Shown here in pieces: positions 7,969 to 18,185 of a DNA stretch of 64,000 bases. The DNA lies in assembly GCF_009741375.1 (NCBI RefSeq), contig NZ_WOWP01000034.1, forward strand, positions 1 to 64,000, in the 5' to 3' direction. The notes under the pieces are model-generated. The model was given only the letters and a program-made list of their open reading frames with translations. It did not search any database and was not told the DNA's origin. Within the stretch, counting starts at the first letter, position 1. Each line of letters starts with the position of its first letter. The translations under genes and the position numbers were made by a program. The DNA comes from Flavobacterium rakeshii (GTDB lineage Bacteria; Bacteroidota; Bacteroidia; Flavobacteriales; Flavobacteriaceae).

Positions 7969-10905
7969 TTATTCAGCTGTATTGTGAGCTGTCTCAACAG
8001 CTTTTTTCTCTTTTGCAGATACTGTATCTACAAGTATTGGAGTTGCAATGAATAGTGACGAGTAAGTACCTACTACGATACCTACAAGCATTGCAAATAC
8101 AAATCCTTGTATAGACTCACCACCAAACATGAACATAATTAATAATACAAGCATTACAGTTAATGACGTATTAATTGTTCTTGATAATGTAGTGTTAATT
8201 GACTGGTTAACGATACTGTTAAAGTCTCCTTTAACAGAACCTCCAAGGAATTCCCTTACCCTGTCAAATACAATTACCGTATCGTTAAGTGAGTAACCAA
8301 TTACCGTAAGGATAGCCGCTATAAAGTGCTGGTTCATTTCCATTTGGAAAGGAGCTACTTTATAACATACTGAGTAAATACCTAATACGATGATAACATC
8401 GTGAGCAACAGCTACTACCGCACCTAAACTAAACTGCCATCTTCTAAAACTTAGCATTAAGTAAATAAATACTATAGATAATGAACCAAGTACAGCCCAG
8501 TAAGAGTTTGTTTTAATATCTTTTGCAATTGTAGGACCTACTTTAGAAGCCTGCATAATACCTACAGTCTTTCCATCATAAGTATTTACAAAATCATCAT
8601 AAGAAATCTCTTTAGAATAGAATTTCTTAAGATTATTGTATAGTATCTCGTTAACTTCTTTATCAACTTCAACACCGTGAGCATCAACTTTATATTTGGT
8701 AGTAATTCTTAACTGATCGTCAGTACCAAATACTTTAGCATCTACAGCACTACCAAAAGCATCGCTTAACACACTCTTAACCTCTTCTACAGATACTTTG
8801 TTTTCAAACCTTACCTGGAAAGTACGTCCACCCACAAAGTCAATACCCTGATCTAAACCATTTGTAAAGAACGAAGCGAAACTACCAAGGATAAGTAATC
8901 CGGAAATAAAGTAAGCAATTTTCTTTTTAGAAAGGAAATCAAAGTTAAACTTAGTAAACCAGTTCTTAGTAATACTTGTATTGAAAGTTAAGTTACCACT
9001 TTTGTTAACAGCCCAGTCAAGTAAAACTCTTGTGATAAAAATAGCTGTGAACAAAGAAGTACATATACCTATAAGTAATGTAGTAGCAAAACCTTTAACA
9101 GGACCTGTACCGAATATTAAAAGCACTAAACCTGTAAGGAACGTAGTTACGTTAGCATCGGTAATAGAAGACATCGCACCTTTCCAGCTAAATGAAGCCT
9201 TAATAGACTCTTCAAGCGTTTTACCCAGACGCATTTCTTCTTTTGCCCTTTCGTAGATAATAATATTAGCATCTACCGCAGTACCCATTGTTAATACGAT
9301 ACCAGCAATACCAGGTAATGTAAGTACAGCACCTAAGCTAGCAAGGATACCGAAAATGAACAGTAAGTTAACAGCCAGTGCAATGTTTGCATACCAACCT
9401 GCCTTACCGTAGTAGAATATCATCCAGAAAGAGATTAATAATAAACCTACTAAAGATGAAGTAATACCGTTATCAATAGCTTCCTGACCCAATGACGGAC
9501 CAACAACCTCTGATTGTACTATATCTGCAGATGCAGGAAGTTTACCTGCTCTTAATACGTTTGCTAAGTCTTTTGTTTCAGTTACATCAAATGAACCTGA
9601 AATTTGTGAACGTCCACCTGAAATTGGACCTGAAGATACACCCGGTGCTGAGTATACAATGTTATCAAGCACAATAGCAATGTTACCTTGCTCCTGGTAA
9701 GCCTGACCTGTTAACTCTTCCCACTCTCTTGAACCTTTAGCATCCATTTGCATTTCTACACATGGCTTACCTAACTGGTCAAATGAATCGTTAGCTCCAG
9801 TGATAACACTACCGCTTAATGGCGGAACGTTTTCCCTGTTACCTCTTAAAGCATATAGCTCAACTATACCTTCATTGTTTTTGTCTTCTTTACCCCATGC
9901 AAAACGAGTATAACGAAGATCTCCCGCCAAAGCAGAACGAACCTCAGGCTTTTTTAAGTAAGAATTAATTTTAGCCGTATCTGATACAGAAGCCATACCT
10001 AATATAGGGCTACCCATTGGACCAGGGCTAAATATTTCAAATAATGGATTGTTACCTTTAGCTGTAGCAGAAGAATCCTGAGCATTGTTACCAATTAGAG
10101 TATCAATTTTAGCTGCCTCCGGCTGTTCAGTTGTTTTCACATCTGCTTTCATTGCCTCGTTAGCCGCTGTTAACACACCTACCATTTGGTCTACTTTGTA
10201 AGTTTGCCAAAATTCAAGCTGAGCTGTACTTTGTAAAAGTTTTTTCACCCTGTCAATATCCTTAGCACCCGGAAGCTCTACAAGAATTCTTCCTGATTCT
10301 CCAAGTTTTTGAAGGTTTGGCTGTACAACACCAAATTTATCTATACGCTTTGTTAGTACTCCAAATGCACTGTCAATAGCCTCATTAACTTTTCTTTTGA
10401 TAACAGTTTTAACTTCATCGTCAGACATTTGTGTATTAACATCATCAGATAAATCTCTGTTAGCAAAAATTTCCGGTGAAGACAACTTAACTGTACCGTT
10501 TGATTCTTTAGCGAAGGCTACGAAAAACGCGTCCAGATAGTCCTGATTACCTTGTTGTTCCTGTGCAGCCACATCTAAAGCTTTGTTGAAAACAGGATTA
10601 GTAGTATTATTAGCTAAGTCCTTAAGGATATCTTTTACAGATATCTGTAGGATAACGTTAATACCACCTTCAAGGTCAAGACCCTTGTTAATTTGTTTGT
10701 CTCTTACCTGATTGTAAGTATAACCAAGAAAAACTTCCTGCTTCCCAATTGAGTCAAGGTATGCAAGCTCTTTTTGAGAGTCGCCGCCGGCAGCCGCCTT
10801 AGCATCTTCCTGAATACCATTAGAAACAAATGTGAATGAAAGCTGGTAAATACTTACTATCGCAAAAATAATTGCGAAAAATTTAATGAGTCCCTTATTC
10901 TGCAT
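7969..10905 (-). CDS. secDF: Fused protein translocase subunits SecD-SecF
   Basis: SecDF uses the proton gradient to pull preproteins through SecYEG. The 978-residue product is a natural SecD-SecF fusion, as is usual in Bacteroidota. It has an N-terminal helix (about 7-27), a periplasmic P1 domain containing 'ELPGAKDIDRVKKLL', then a five-helix SecD block with 'GTAVDANIIIYERAKEE'. A second half begins near 'GLDQGIDFVGGRTFQVRFENKVS' (SecF) and ends with its own five-helix block containing 'GYSLNDTVIVFDRVRE'. It stands alone between a promoter (10945-10975) and a terminator (7918-7946). Confidence 0.97.
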   Translation of the reverse strand: MQNKGLIKFFAIIFAIVSIYQLSFTFVSNGIQEDAKAAAGGDSQKELAYLDSIGKQEVFLGYTYNQVRDKQINKGLDLEGGINVILQISVKDILKDLANNTTNPVFNKALDVAAQEQQGNQDYLDAFFVAFAKESNGTVKLSSPEIFANRDLSDDVNTQMSDDEVKTVIKRKVNEAIDSAFGVLTKRIDKFGVVQPNLQKLGESGRILVELPGAKDIDRVKKLLQSTAQLEFWQTYKVDQMVGVLTAANEAMKADVKTTEQPEAAKIDTLIGNNAQDSSATAKGNNPLFEIFSPGPMGSPILGMASVSDTAKINSYLKKPEVRSALAGDLRYTRFAWGKEDKNNEGIVELYALRGNRENVPPLSGSVITGANDSFDQLGKPCVEMQMDAKGSREWEELTGQAYQEQGNIAIVLDNIVYSAPGVSSGPISGGRSQISGSFDVTETKDLANVLRAGKLPASADIVQSEVVGPSLGQEAIDNGITSSLVGLLLISFWMIFYYGKAGWYANIALAVNLLFIFGILASLGAVLTLPGIAGIVLTMGTAVDANIIIYERAKEEMRLGKTLEESIKASFSWKGAMSSITDANVTTFLTGLVLLIFGTGPVKGFATTLLIGICTSLFTAIFITRVLLDWAVNKSGNLTFNTSITKNWFTKFNFDFLSKKKIAYFISGLLILGSFASFFTNGLDQGIDFVGGRTFQVRFENKVSVEEVKSVLSDAFGSAVDAKVFGTDDQLRITTKYKVDAHGVEVDKEVNEILYNNLKKFYSKEISYDDFVNTYDGKTVGIMQASKVGPTIAKDIKTNSYWAVLGSLSIVFIYLMLSFRRWQFSLGAVVAVAHDVIIVLGIYSVCYKVAPFQMEMNQHFIAAILTVIGYSLNDTVIVFDRVREFLGGSVKGDFNSIVNQSINTTLSRTINTSLTVMLVLLIMFMFGGESIQGFVFAMLVGIVVGTYSSLFIATPILVDTVSAKEKKAVETAHNTAE

Positions 10906-10944
10906 TAGTACTAAAAATTAATTATTCCATTTTTTAAAAACGAG

Positions 10945-10975
10945 CAAATATATAATTCTCCAAAAGATTAACCAA
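10945..10975 (-). promoter_or_regulatory. Promoter of secDF (-7 and -33 elements)
   Basis: On the minus strand TATATTTG (10945-10952) matches TAnnTTTG, and a TTG (10973-10975) lies 20 bases further upstream, inside the 17-23 spacing known for Flavobacterium promoters. The -7 box is 39 bases before the ATG at 10905. Confidence 0.65.
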
Positions 10976-11000
10976 TTTATTTTCTAAATATATCATAAAA

Positions 11001-11025
11001 AAAAGACTGCTTAAAGCAGTCTTTT
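11001..11025 (-). terminator. Intrinsic terminator of mdh
   Basis: AAAAGACTGC (11001-11010) pairs with GCAGTCTTTT (11016-11025) around a 5-base loop. A longer A run to the left gives the U tract on the minus strand. It is 20 bases past the mdh stop. Confidence 0.87.
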
Positions 11026-11044
11026 GCTATATATTAAGAAAATG

Positions 11045-11980
11045 TTAAGCTAATACTGATTTCAACGCTTCATTCATATTCCTAACAGCGTCGGCGCTTT
11101 TAGCGAATAAAGCTTTCTCTTTCTCGTCCAGATTTATAGTAACAATTTCCTCTACTCCGTTTTTACCAATTATACATGGTACACCGATACAAATATCACT
11201 TTGACCATACTCTCCCTCAAGGTAAACCGAGCACGGTATCATTTTCCTCTGGTCGTTAAGAATACTATCTACAAGATATGCTACAGATGCTCCCGGCGCA
11301 TACCATGCCGATGTACCCAGTAAACCTGTTAATGTAGCCCCTCCTACCATAGTATCGGCTGCTACTTTGTCCATCACTTCCTGAGAAAGAAAATCAGACA
11401 CAGGACTACCATTGTAAGAAGCGATTCGTGTAAGCGGAATCATGGTAGTGTCACCATGACCACCTATAACCATCCCCTGAACATCGTTTGACGGTTTATC
11501 TAAAGCCTTAGACAGGTAATATTTAAAGCGTGAGCTATCCAGAGCCCCTCCCATACCTATAATTCTGTTTTTAGGCAATCCGGTTGCCTTAAGCGTTAAA
11601 TAAGCCATAGTATCCATTGGGTTAGACACCACAACTATAATTGCATCGGGCGAATATTTAAGAACGTTATCTGCCACAGTTTTCACAATACCGGCATTAA
11701 TACCTATAAGTTCCTCCCTGGTCATACCCGGTTTTCTTGGAACCCCCGATGTTATTACCACCACATTACTGTTTGCTGTTTTAGAATAGTCGTTTGTACT
11801 TCCTGAAACTTTTGTATTAAATCCGGTAGTAGTGGCACATTGCATTATATCCATAGCTTTACCCTCAGCAAAGCCTTCTTTAATATCTAATAAAACCACC
11901 TCACTGGCAATGCCTCTGTAAGAAATCACATCGGCACATGTAGCACCTACATTACCGGCACCTACAATTGTTACTTTCAT
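11045..11980 (-). CDS. mdh: Malate dehydrogenase (NAD-dependent)
   Basis: TCA-cycle enzyme interconverting malate and oxaloacetate. The 311-residue product is of the LDH-like MDH type. It has the Rossmann glycine motif GAGNVG (residues 7-12), the NAD-binding acidic residue in 'VVLLDI', the substrate-binding segment 'GVPRKPGMTREEL' with its arginines, 'VVSNPMDTMAYL', and the catalytic His in 'VIGGHGDTTMIPLTR'. It is a single-gene unit between the gyrB terminator and its own terminator. A TAnnTTTG box lies at 12029-12036. Confidence 0.97.
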   Translation of the reverse strand: MKVTIVGAGNVGATCADVISYRGIASEVVLLDIKEGFAEGKAMDIMQCATTTGFNTKVSGSTNDYSKTANSNVVVITSGVPRKPGMTREELIGINAGIVKTVADNVLKYSPDAIIVVVSNPMDTMAYLTLKATGLPKNRIIGMGGALDSSRFKYYLSKALDKPSNDVQGMVIGGHGDTTMIPLTRIASYNGSPVSDFLSQEVMDKVAADTMVGGATLTGLLGTSAWYAPGASVAYLVDSILNDQRKMIPCSVYLEGEYGQSDICIGVPCIIGKNGVEEIVTINLDEKEKALFAKSADAVRNMNEALKSVLA

Positions 11981-12028
11981 AGTATTATATTTTTAGATTG
12001 GTTATCGAAAAAAAGTTATTGTTCCTAA

Positions 12029-12036
12029 CAAATATA
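12029..12036 (-). promoter_or_regulatory. Candidate -7 promoter box for mdh
   Basis: Reads TATATTTG on the minus strand, 48 bases before the mdh ATG. A TTG at 12062-12064 is 25 bases upstream, slightly longer than the usual spacing, so the -33 element is uncertain. Confidence 0.5.
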
Positions 12037-12111
12037 ACAAAACCAACCATTTAAAACACGTCAAATTACCAATATTACATTAATATTTACCCTTTATTAT
12101 ATTTTAAATAC

Positions 12112-12145
12112 AAAACGGGGTGCCATTAACATGACACCCCGTTTT
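12112..12145 (-). terminator. Intrinsic terminator of gyrB
   Basis: AAAACGGGGTG (12112-12122) pairs with CACCCCGTTTT (12135-12145). It lies 25 bases past the gyrB stop. The sequence would form a U-flanked hairpin on either strand. Confidence 0.87.
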
Positions 12146-12170
12146 TTCATAATTATTTTATCAATAAAGC

Positions 12171-14135
<1,965 letters not shown>

Positions 14136-14148
14136 TTAAGTTAACGAA

Positions 14149-14156
14149 CAAATATA
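14149..14156 (-). promoter_or_regulatory. Candidate -7 promoter box for gyrB
   Basis: Reads TATATTTG on the minus strand, 37 bases before the gyrB ATG. A TTG at 14181-14183 lies 24 bases further upstream, at the edge of the accepted spacing. Confidence 0.55.
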
Positions 14157-14315
14157 TGAAAACGCAACCTATATTACTACCAAAAGCCCGCTTTTAGCAA
14201 CTAAGTTATTAACAATTTATTAAATTTTGATTTTTAATGTAAATAAACCGCAATACACTCCCTAAACCCATAAAATAACCATTTAACAAGCTAAAAAGCA
14301 ACCCGTTTAAACACA

Positions 14316-14347
14316 AAAAACACCATGCATTGCTTCATGGTGTTTTT
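14316..14347 (-). terminator. Intrinsic terminator of asnB
   Basis: AAAAACACCATG (14316-14327) pairs perfectly with CATGGTGTTTTT (14336-14347) around an 8-base loop. It lies 41 bases past the asnB stop in the gap before gyrB. Confidence 0.87.
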
Positions 14348-14388
14348 AATAAACAAACAAACTAAAAATTCCAAAAAACACAACGTTA

Positions 14389-16005
14389 TCACACCTCAAC
14401 CCTAGCCTGTGCAATAGCCGTATCGGCCATTACGTGAGCCGCATTAGCCCTACCGCTGGGATCGGTATTTTCCTGCCATTTAGGTATCCATTTTCTTACG
14501 GTTTGCGCCGCACTCCTTTGTGGAAAGTGCTTATGGAAAACCGACCTGTAATAATAAGCTTCTTTTGTTGCCGGGGTATTGTACGGGAAACGCTCTTCGG
14601 CCTTTTCCATCTCTGCATCACTAACCTGCGAGGCACAATACTCAATAAGCGTATCTATCCAACTGTAACCTACCCCGTCTGAAAACTGTTCTTTTTGCCT
14701 CCACAACACTTCATCGGGCAGGTAAGGCTCTTGTGGCGTATCAAACGCTTTTCTTAAAATATATTTCTCAACTCCGCAGTAGGTTTTAGGCTGTTTTTCC
14801 TGTGGTTTGATTTTCATAGCCACTTCTAAAAACTGCTTATCTAAGAACGGAACTCTCGCCTCGAGACCGTGAGCCATGGTCGACTTGTCTGCCCTCAGCA
14901 AATCGGCTGTAAACAGCTTTTGCACCCTATCTATAAGTTCTTTCTGGAAATCTTTTTCGGTTGGTGCATTACGGAAGTACAGGTAACCTCCAAAAACCTC
15001 ATCAGCTCCTTCACCTGAAAGCACGACTTTTATGCCTTTTTGCGTAATGGCCTCAGAAAGGAAATACATAGGCGTACTTGCCCTTACCGAAGTTACATCG
15101 TAAGTTTCAAGATGCCATATCAGTTTATCCAGTACGGCTATTCCCTGCTCAATGGTAAAATATATTTCATGATGCTTTGTATCTAAAAACTGAGCGACCT
15201 TACGGCCAGCCACCACATCGGGTGCGGCAGCATCAAGCCCTATTGAGAACGAATGCAACTCCTGCCCTCTTTGTTTTGCGAGCCTTGATGCGATAGATGA
15301 TGTTAAGGAAGAGTCCAGCCCACCACTTAGCAACACCCCTACCGGTACATCACTCATCAGTCTTTTATCAACTGCCTGTGTAAGTCCTTCTCTTAAAGCT
15401 TCTAAATCTACTTCTTCCACGGCTGTTGCAGCATCTTCCCATTGTGGTTTGTAGTATTTCACAAATCCTGTTTCCGGCGTATAGTAATGCCCCGGCGGAA
15501 ACGTTGAAAATGTTTTACACTGGTCTGCCAATGCTTTCATTTCGGAAGCAAAGTATATGCGTCCCCTTTCATCCAGTCCGTAATACAATGGTTTTACCCC
15601 AAGCGGATCACGCCCGGCAATAAACTCATCTCCTTTTATAACCACAAAGGCAAACATACCATCCAGTAAATGGCAAAACTCATTACCAAACTCTTCATAC
15701 AGGTGTACTATCACTTCTGAGTCAGAATGTGTTCTGAACGTATGGCTTTTTAGCACCGTATCCCTAAGTTCCTGATGATTGTATATTTCTCCATTATGCA
15801 CCATCCAGGCATTATTAGTACCCTGTATTGGCTGTTTACCCGTTGTTAAATCAATAATTGATAAACGTTCATGACTTAAAATATGCCCTTTCTCTGTTAC
15901 ATGCAGGTCACTTTCGTCCGGTCCTCTATGGGACATTCTTTTTGACAACTGCTTAACAAGGGCTTCATCTTTCCCTCTTCCGATGATTGCTAAAATTCCG
16001 CACAT
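14389..16005 (-). CDS. asnB: Asparagine synthetase B (glutamine-hydrolysing)
   Basis: Makes asparagine from aspartate, ATP and glutamine. The 538-residue product begins MCGILAIIG, so Cys2 is the class II glutaminase nucleophile. The amidotransferase domain contains 'RMSHRGPDES', 'LSHERLSIIDL', 'MVHNGEIYNHQELR' and 'HSDSEVIVHLY'. The synthetase half has the PP-loop 'LLSGGLDSSL' and 'KVVLSGEGADEVFGGYLYF'. The length agrees with E. coli-type AsnB. It is a single-gene unit with its own terminator. A strict promoter box was not found upstream. Confidence 0.97.
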   Translation of the reverse strand: MCGILAIIGRGKDEALVKQLSKRMSHRGPDESDLHVTEKGHILSHERLSIIDLTTGKQPIQGTNNAWMVHNGEIYNHQELRDTVLKSHTFRTHSDSEVIVHLYEEFGNEFCHLLDGMFAFVVIKGDEFIAGRDPLGVKPLYYGLDERGRIYFASEMKALADQCKTFSTFPPGHYYTPETGFVKYYKPQWEDAATAVEEVDLEALREGLTQAVDKRLMSDVPVGVLLSGGLDSSLTSSIASRLAKQRGQELHSFSIGLDAAAPDVVAGRKVAQFLDTKHHEIYFTIEQGIAVLDKLIWHLETYDVTSVRASTPMYFLSEAITQKGIKVVLSGEGADEVFGGYLYFRNAPTEKDFQKELIDRVQKLFTADLLRADKSTMAHGLEARVPFLDKQFLEVAMKIKPQEKQPKTYCGVEKYILRKAFDTPQEPYLPDEVLWRQKEQFSDGVGYSWIDTLIEYCASQVSDAEMEKAEERFPYNTPATKEAYYYRSVFHKHFPQRSAAQTVRKWIPKWQENTDPSGRANAAHVMADTAIAQARVEV

Positions 16006-16186
16006 AGTATTTAAATTTTATCTCATTTTAACCCTTTTGGTTATTTTTTATAAGACAAATTTGAATTTTAACTTTCAATTTAAAAACATATAACAACTTA
16101 AAGATTACACTTTAAAACAAAAAATAAATAATTAAATACATTTTAAAAGTAAAACAGAAAAAACAGCCCCTTTTTGCTTACAAATT

Positions 16187-16216
16187 AAAAAAGCCACCTC
16201 TACAGGTGGCTTTTTT
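16187..16216 (-). terminator. Intrinsic terminator downstream of the unknown secreted protein
   Basis: AAAAAAGCCACCT (16187-16199) pairs with AGGTGGCTTTTTT (16204-16216) around a 4-base loop, 5 bases past the stop at 16222. Confidence 0.9.
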
Positions 16217-16221
16217 ACTAT

Positions 16222-17613
16222 TTATTTAATTTCAATATTGTTTTTAAGATAATCAGGCAAAGTAACTATTGCTTCTTTTAACTTCTCTTTACTGGCCAAC
16301 CTGACAGCCTCATCACTGATAAAATGATTATAATTTACAAAAAGGCAATATATAAGCATCCTATTATAATCGTCAAGTTCACTATATTTAACCATATTAA
16401 GCATAGTCTGCTCAAAAACTACCCTCTCTTTAGATTCCGACAGCGCCCTGCCTACCCTACTTATACTGCCATAGTAATGGTTTTGCGAAGGATTTTCCAC
16501 TCTTAAACAAATACCCAATAATAAATCAGGCACATTAATATCAAGCTCTTCCAGTTCCTTAATATAGGTTTGCCGTTCGGCCTGTGCATAACTACCATCA
16601 CTCATTCTGTTAAACCTGTCGTTCATTATATCTAAGTGAGCCCGTAAAAATATTTCCCATGTAGCTGTTTCTCCTGCGAGTTCGGCAATGTGAAGAGCAT
16701 GGTAACGCGGACTTCTGTCCATACTACATTGTCCAACAACCTTTCTGCTTCGTTTAAGAAAGAGTGCTTTTTGAGGTGAGTCAAAATGAGTAACATATCC
16801 CTCAAATTCATCACTTGCCCTTTCATCCCCTTTTAGTGTTATATCCAGCGCCTCATTAAACAGTTTTTGCGCTTTTTCATCCTCATTAAACAACTCAATT
16901 TTCTTTTCCCAATCACACTTCCACTTTTTCAACTTCATATAAGAAAGAAAAGTGAATACTTTACTTTTTGGATCATAACTGGGAAACATGTCGTCATTTG
17001 CATTTTCAAAAAACACCTGAGCAGTAGTATCTACAAGACATTCAGAATATTGAACTTTACGTGAATACTTTTCTGGGAGGGATGTGCTTTCCATCTTTCG
17101 ATGTAAGTAATAAACCGTTAACTCTTCCTCGCTATACTCACTTTTTTCATGATAAAGATAATACCATTGCTGTTCCTTAAAATTTTCAGCTAATGTTTCA
17201 TAATACGGAGTATCTCTCCAATCATAAGTTATAAAATCAAAACTAATCTTTTCTCTTTCTTTATAATCTTTATATTTATAAACAGCAAACACATATTCAC
17301 CTTTAACTACTGCATCCGGATATTTTTCGATAAAGTCCTTATATGATATCCCTCCATCAATGTCCTTACTTGCTAAACGGGACTTTTCCCCTTTAAGACT
17401 AATACAGGTTGCACTACTTTGTTTTTTGGAATAAAACTCCTTATTCTCACAAACCTTAAATTTAAGATTAAGGGAATCTACGATATGCCGCAACTCTCCC
17501 ATAGCCTTACCAGAGTAAATAAGTCCGTTATCGTTTTTGACAAACTCTCCGTTTTGACCAAAACACAACAGAGAAAAAAAGAAGCACGCAGAAAGAAAGA
17601 AAATGTTTTTCAT
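16222..17613 (-). CDS. Secreted protein of unknown function
   Basis: I do not recognise this 463-residue protein. It has a clear Sec signal peptide (MKNIFFLSACFFFSLLCFGQ, cleavage about residue 20), no lipobox cysteine at the cleavage site, and no further membrane helix. The mature part is charged and rich in Lys, Glu and Tyr. The N-terminal half looks mixed alpha/beta, and the C-terminal half (about 240-463) looks helical, with pairs such as 'KAQKLFNEALDITLKGD' that recall helical-repeat folds without a regular TPR consensus. A strong terminator ends it, and the GreA-like gene lies 40 bases upstream. It may be periplasmic or surface exposed. No enzymatic motif is visible. Confidence 0.75.
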   Translation of the reverse strand: MKNIFFLSACFFFSLLCFGQNGEFVKNDNGLIYSGKAMGELRHIVDSLNLKFKVCENKEFYSKKQSSATCISLKGEKSRLASKDIDGGISYKDFIEKYPDAVVKGEYVFAVYKYKDYKEREKISFDFITYDWRDTPYYETLAENFKEQQWYYLYHEKSEYSEEELTVYYLHRKMESTSLPEKYSRKVQYSECLVDTTAQVFFENANDDMFPSYDPKSKVFTFLSYMKLKKWKCDWEKKIELFNEDEKAQKLFNEALDITLKGDERASDEFEGYVTHFDSPQKALFLKRSRKVVGQCSMDRSPRYHALHIAELAGETATWEIFLRAHLDIMNDRFNRMSDGSYAQAERQTYIKELEELDINVPDLLLGICLRVENPSQNHYYGSISRVGRALSESKERVVFEQTMLNMVKYSELDDYNRMLIYCLFVNYNHFISDEAVRLASKEKLKEAIVTLPDYLKNNIEIK

Positions 17614-17653
17614 AAACAGGAAATTTAAAGTTTAACAATCCCTTATTTACAAA

Positions 17654-18106
17654 TTAAACGAATTCTTCAACAATATATTTTGTGTTATTAACCTCAACTT
17701 CAAACCCTTGTTCTCCACCAAGCAATTTACTACCTAACGGAGATTGTGGCGACAGGGCAAAAACGGTAGTCCCTTCAACCACAATTTTTGGCAGCGCCGT
17801 ACTTAAAAACAAATACATATTATTTGCTTTTACCAAACTGCCTAATATAATTTTTGATGAAACCGCATCGGTCTCAATTTTATCTAATACTGATTTTTGC
17901 TCCAGTATCTCCTTTAGTTTATGATTTAGCTTTTCCTGCTCCAGGTGCATCATGGAAAGGGCTGTTTCATGCTTATCGCCAGCTGAACCTTTAGCATCGT
18001 TAGCAGCTCCTTCTGTAAGGGCATCTATCATATCCCTAAAAGCGTCTTCTTTATCCTGAACCTGCTGCCTGTAATAAGCAAGCACTTTAATTTTTAATGA
18101 CTGCAT
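17654..18106 (-). CDS. GreA/GreB-like transcription elongation factor family protein
   Basis: A 150-residue cytosolic protein. An N-terminal helical hairpin (about residues 1-75) with acidic residues near its tip ('IDALTEGAAND', 'GDKHETALSMMHLEQEKL') is followed by a small beta domain. That domain carries the 'LSPQSPLGSKLLGGEQGFEVEVNNTKYIVEEF' pattern, which resembles the Gre-factor C-terminal domain ('SP.G.aLlG...Gd.v'). This layout suits a factor that enters the RNA polymerase secondary channel, but the sequence is divergent and true Gre activity is inferred. In related genomes such short proteins are, as I recall, sometimes mislabelled as 3-oxoacyl-ACP synthase. Nothing here supports that. 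The promoter box lies within the terminator hairpin of the preceding gene. Confidence 0.65.
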   Translation of the reverse strand: MQSLKIKVLAYYRQQVQDKEDAFRDMIDALTEGAANDAKGSAGDKHETALSMMHLEQEKLNHKLKEILEQKSVLDKIETDAVSSKIILGSLVKANNMYLFLSTALPKIVVEGTTVFALSPQSPLGSKLLGGEQGFEVEVNNTKYIVEEFV

Positions 18107-18124
18107 AAAATCTTATATAAAAAG

Positions 18125-18162
18125 ACAAAGCTACACAGGATTTTATACCTGTATAGCTTTGT
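18125..18162 (-). terminator. Terminator of the barrel gene, overlapping the next promoter box
   Basis: ACAAAGCTACACAGG (18125-18139) pairs with CCTGTATAGCTTTGT (18148-18162), a 15-base stem with one mismatch and an 8-base loop. On the minus strand it is followed by CTTTTTATA. It lies 24 bases past the stop at 18186. Its distal arm contains the TAnnTTTG box of the GreA-like gene. Confidence 0.78.
18126..18133 (-). promoter_or_regulatory. Candidate -7 promoter box for the GreA-like gene
   Basis: Reads TAGCTTTG on the minus strand, an exact TAnnTTTG match 20 bases before the ATG at 18106. It lies inside the terminator stem. The mirror arm also contains the CTTTG core, so the hairpin could have produced the match by chance. 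Confidence 0.4.
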
Positions 18163-18185
18163 ATGTACTATTATTTAAATAAATC

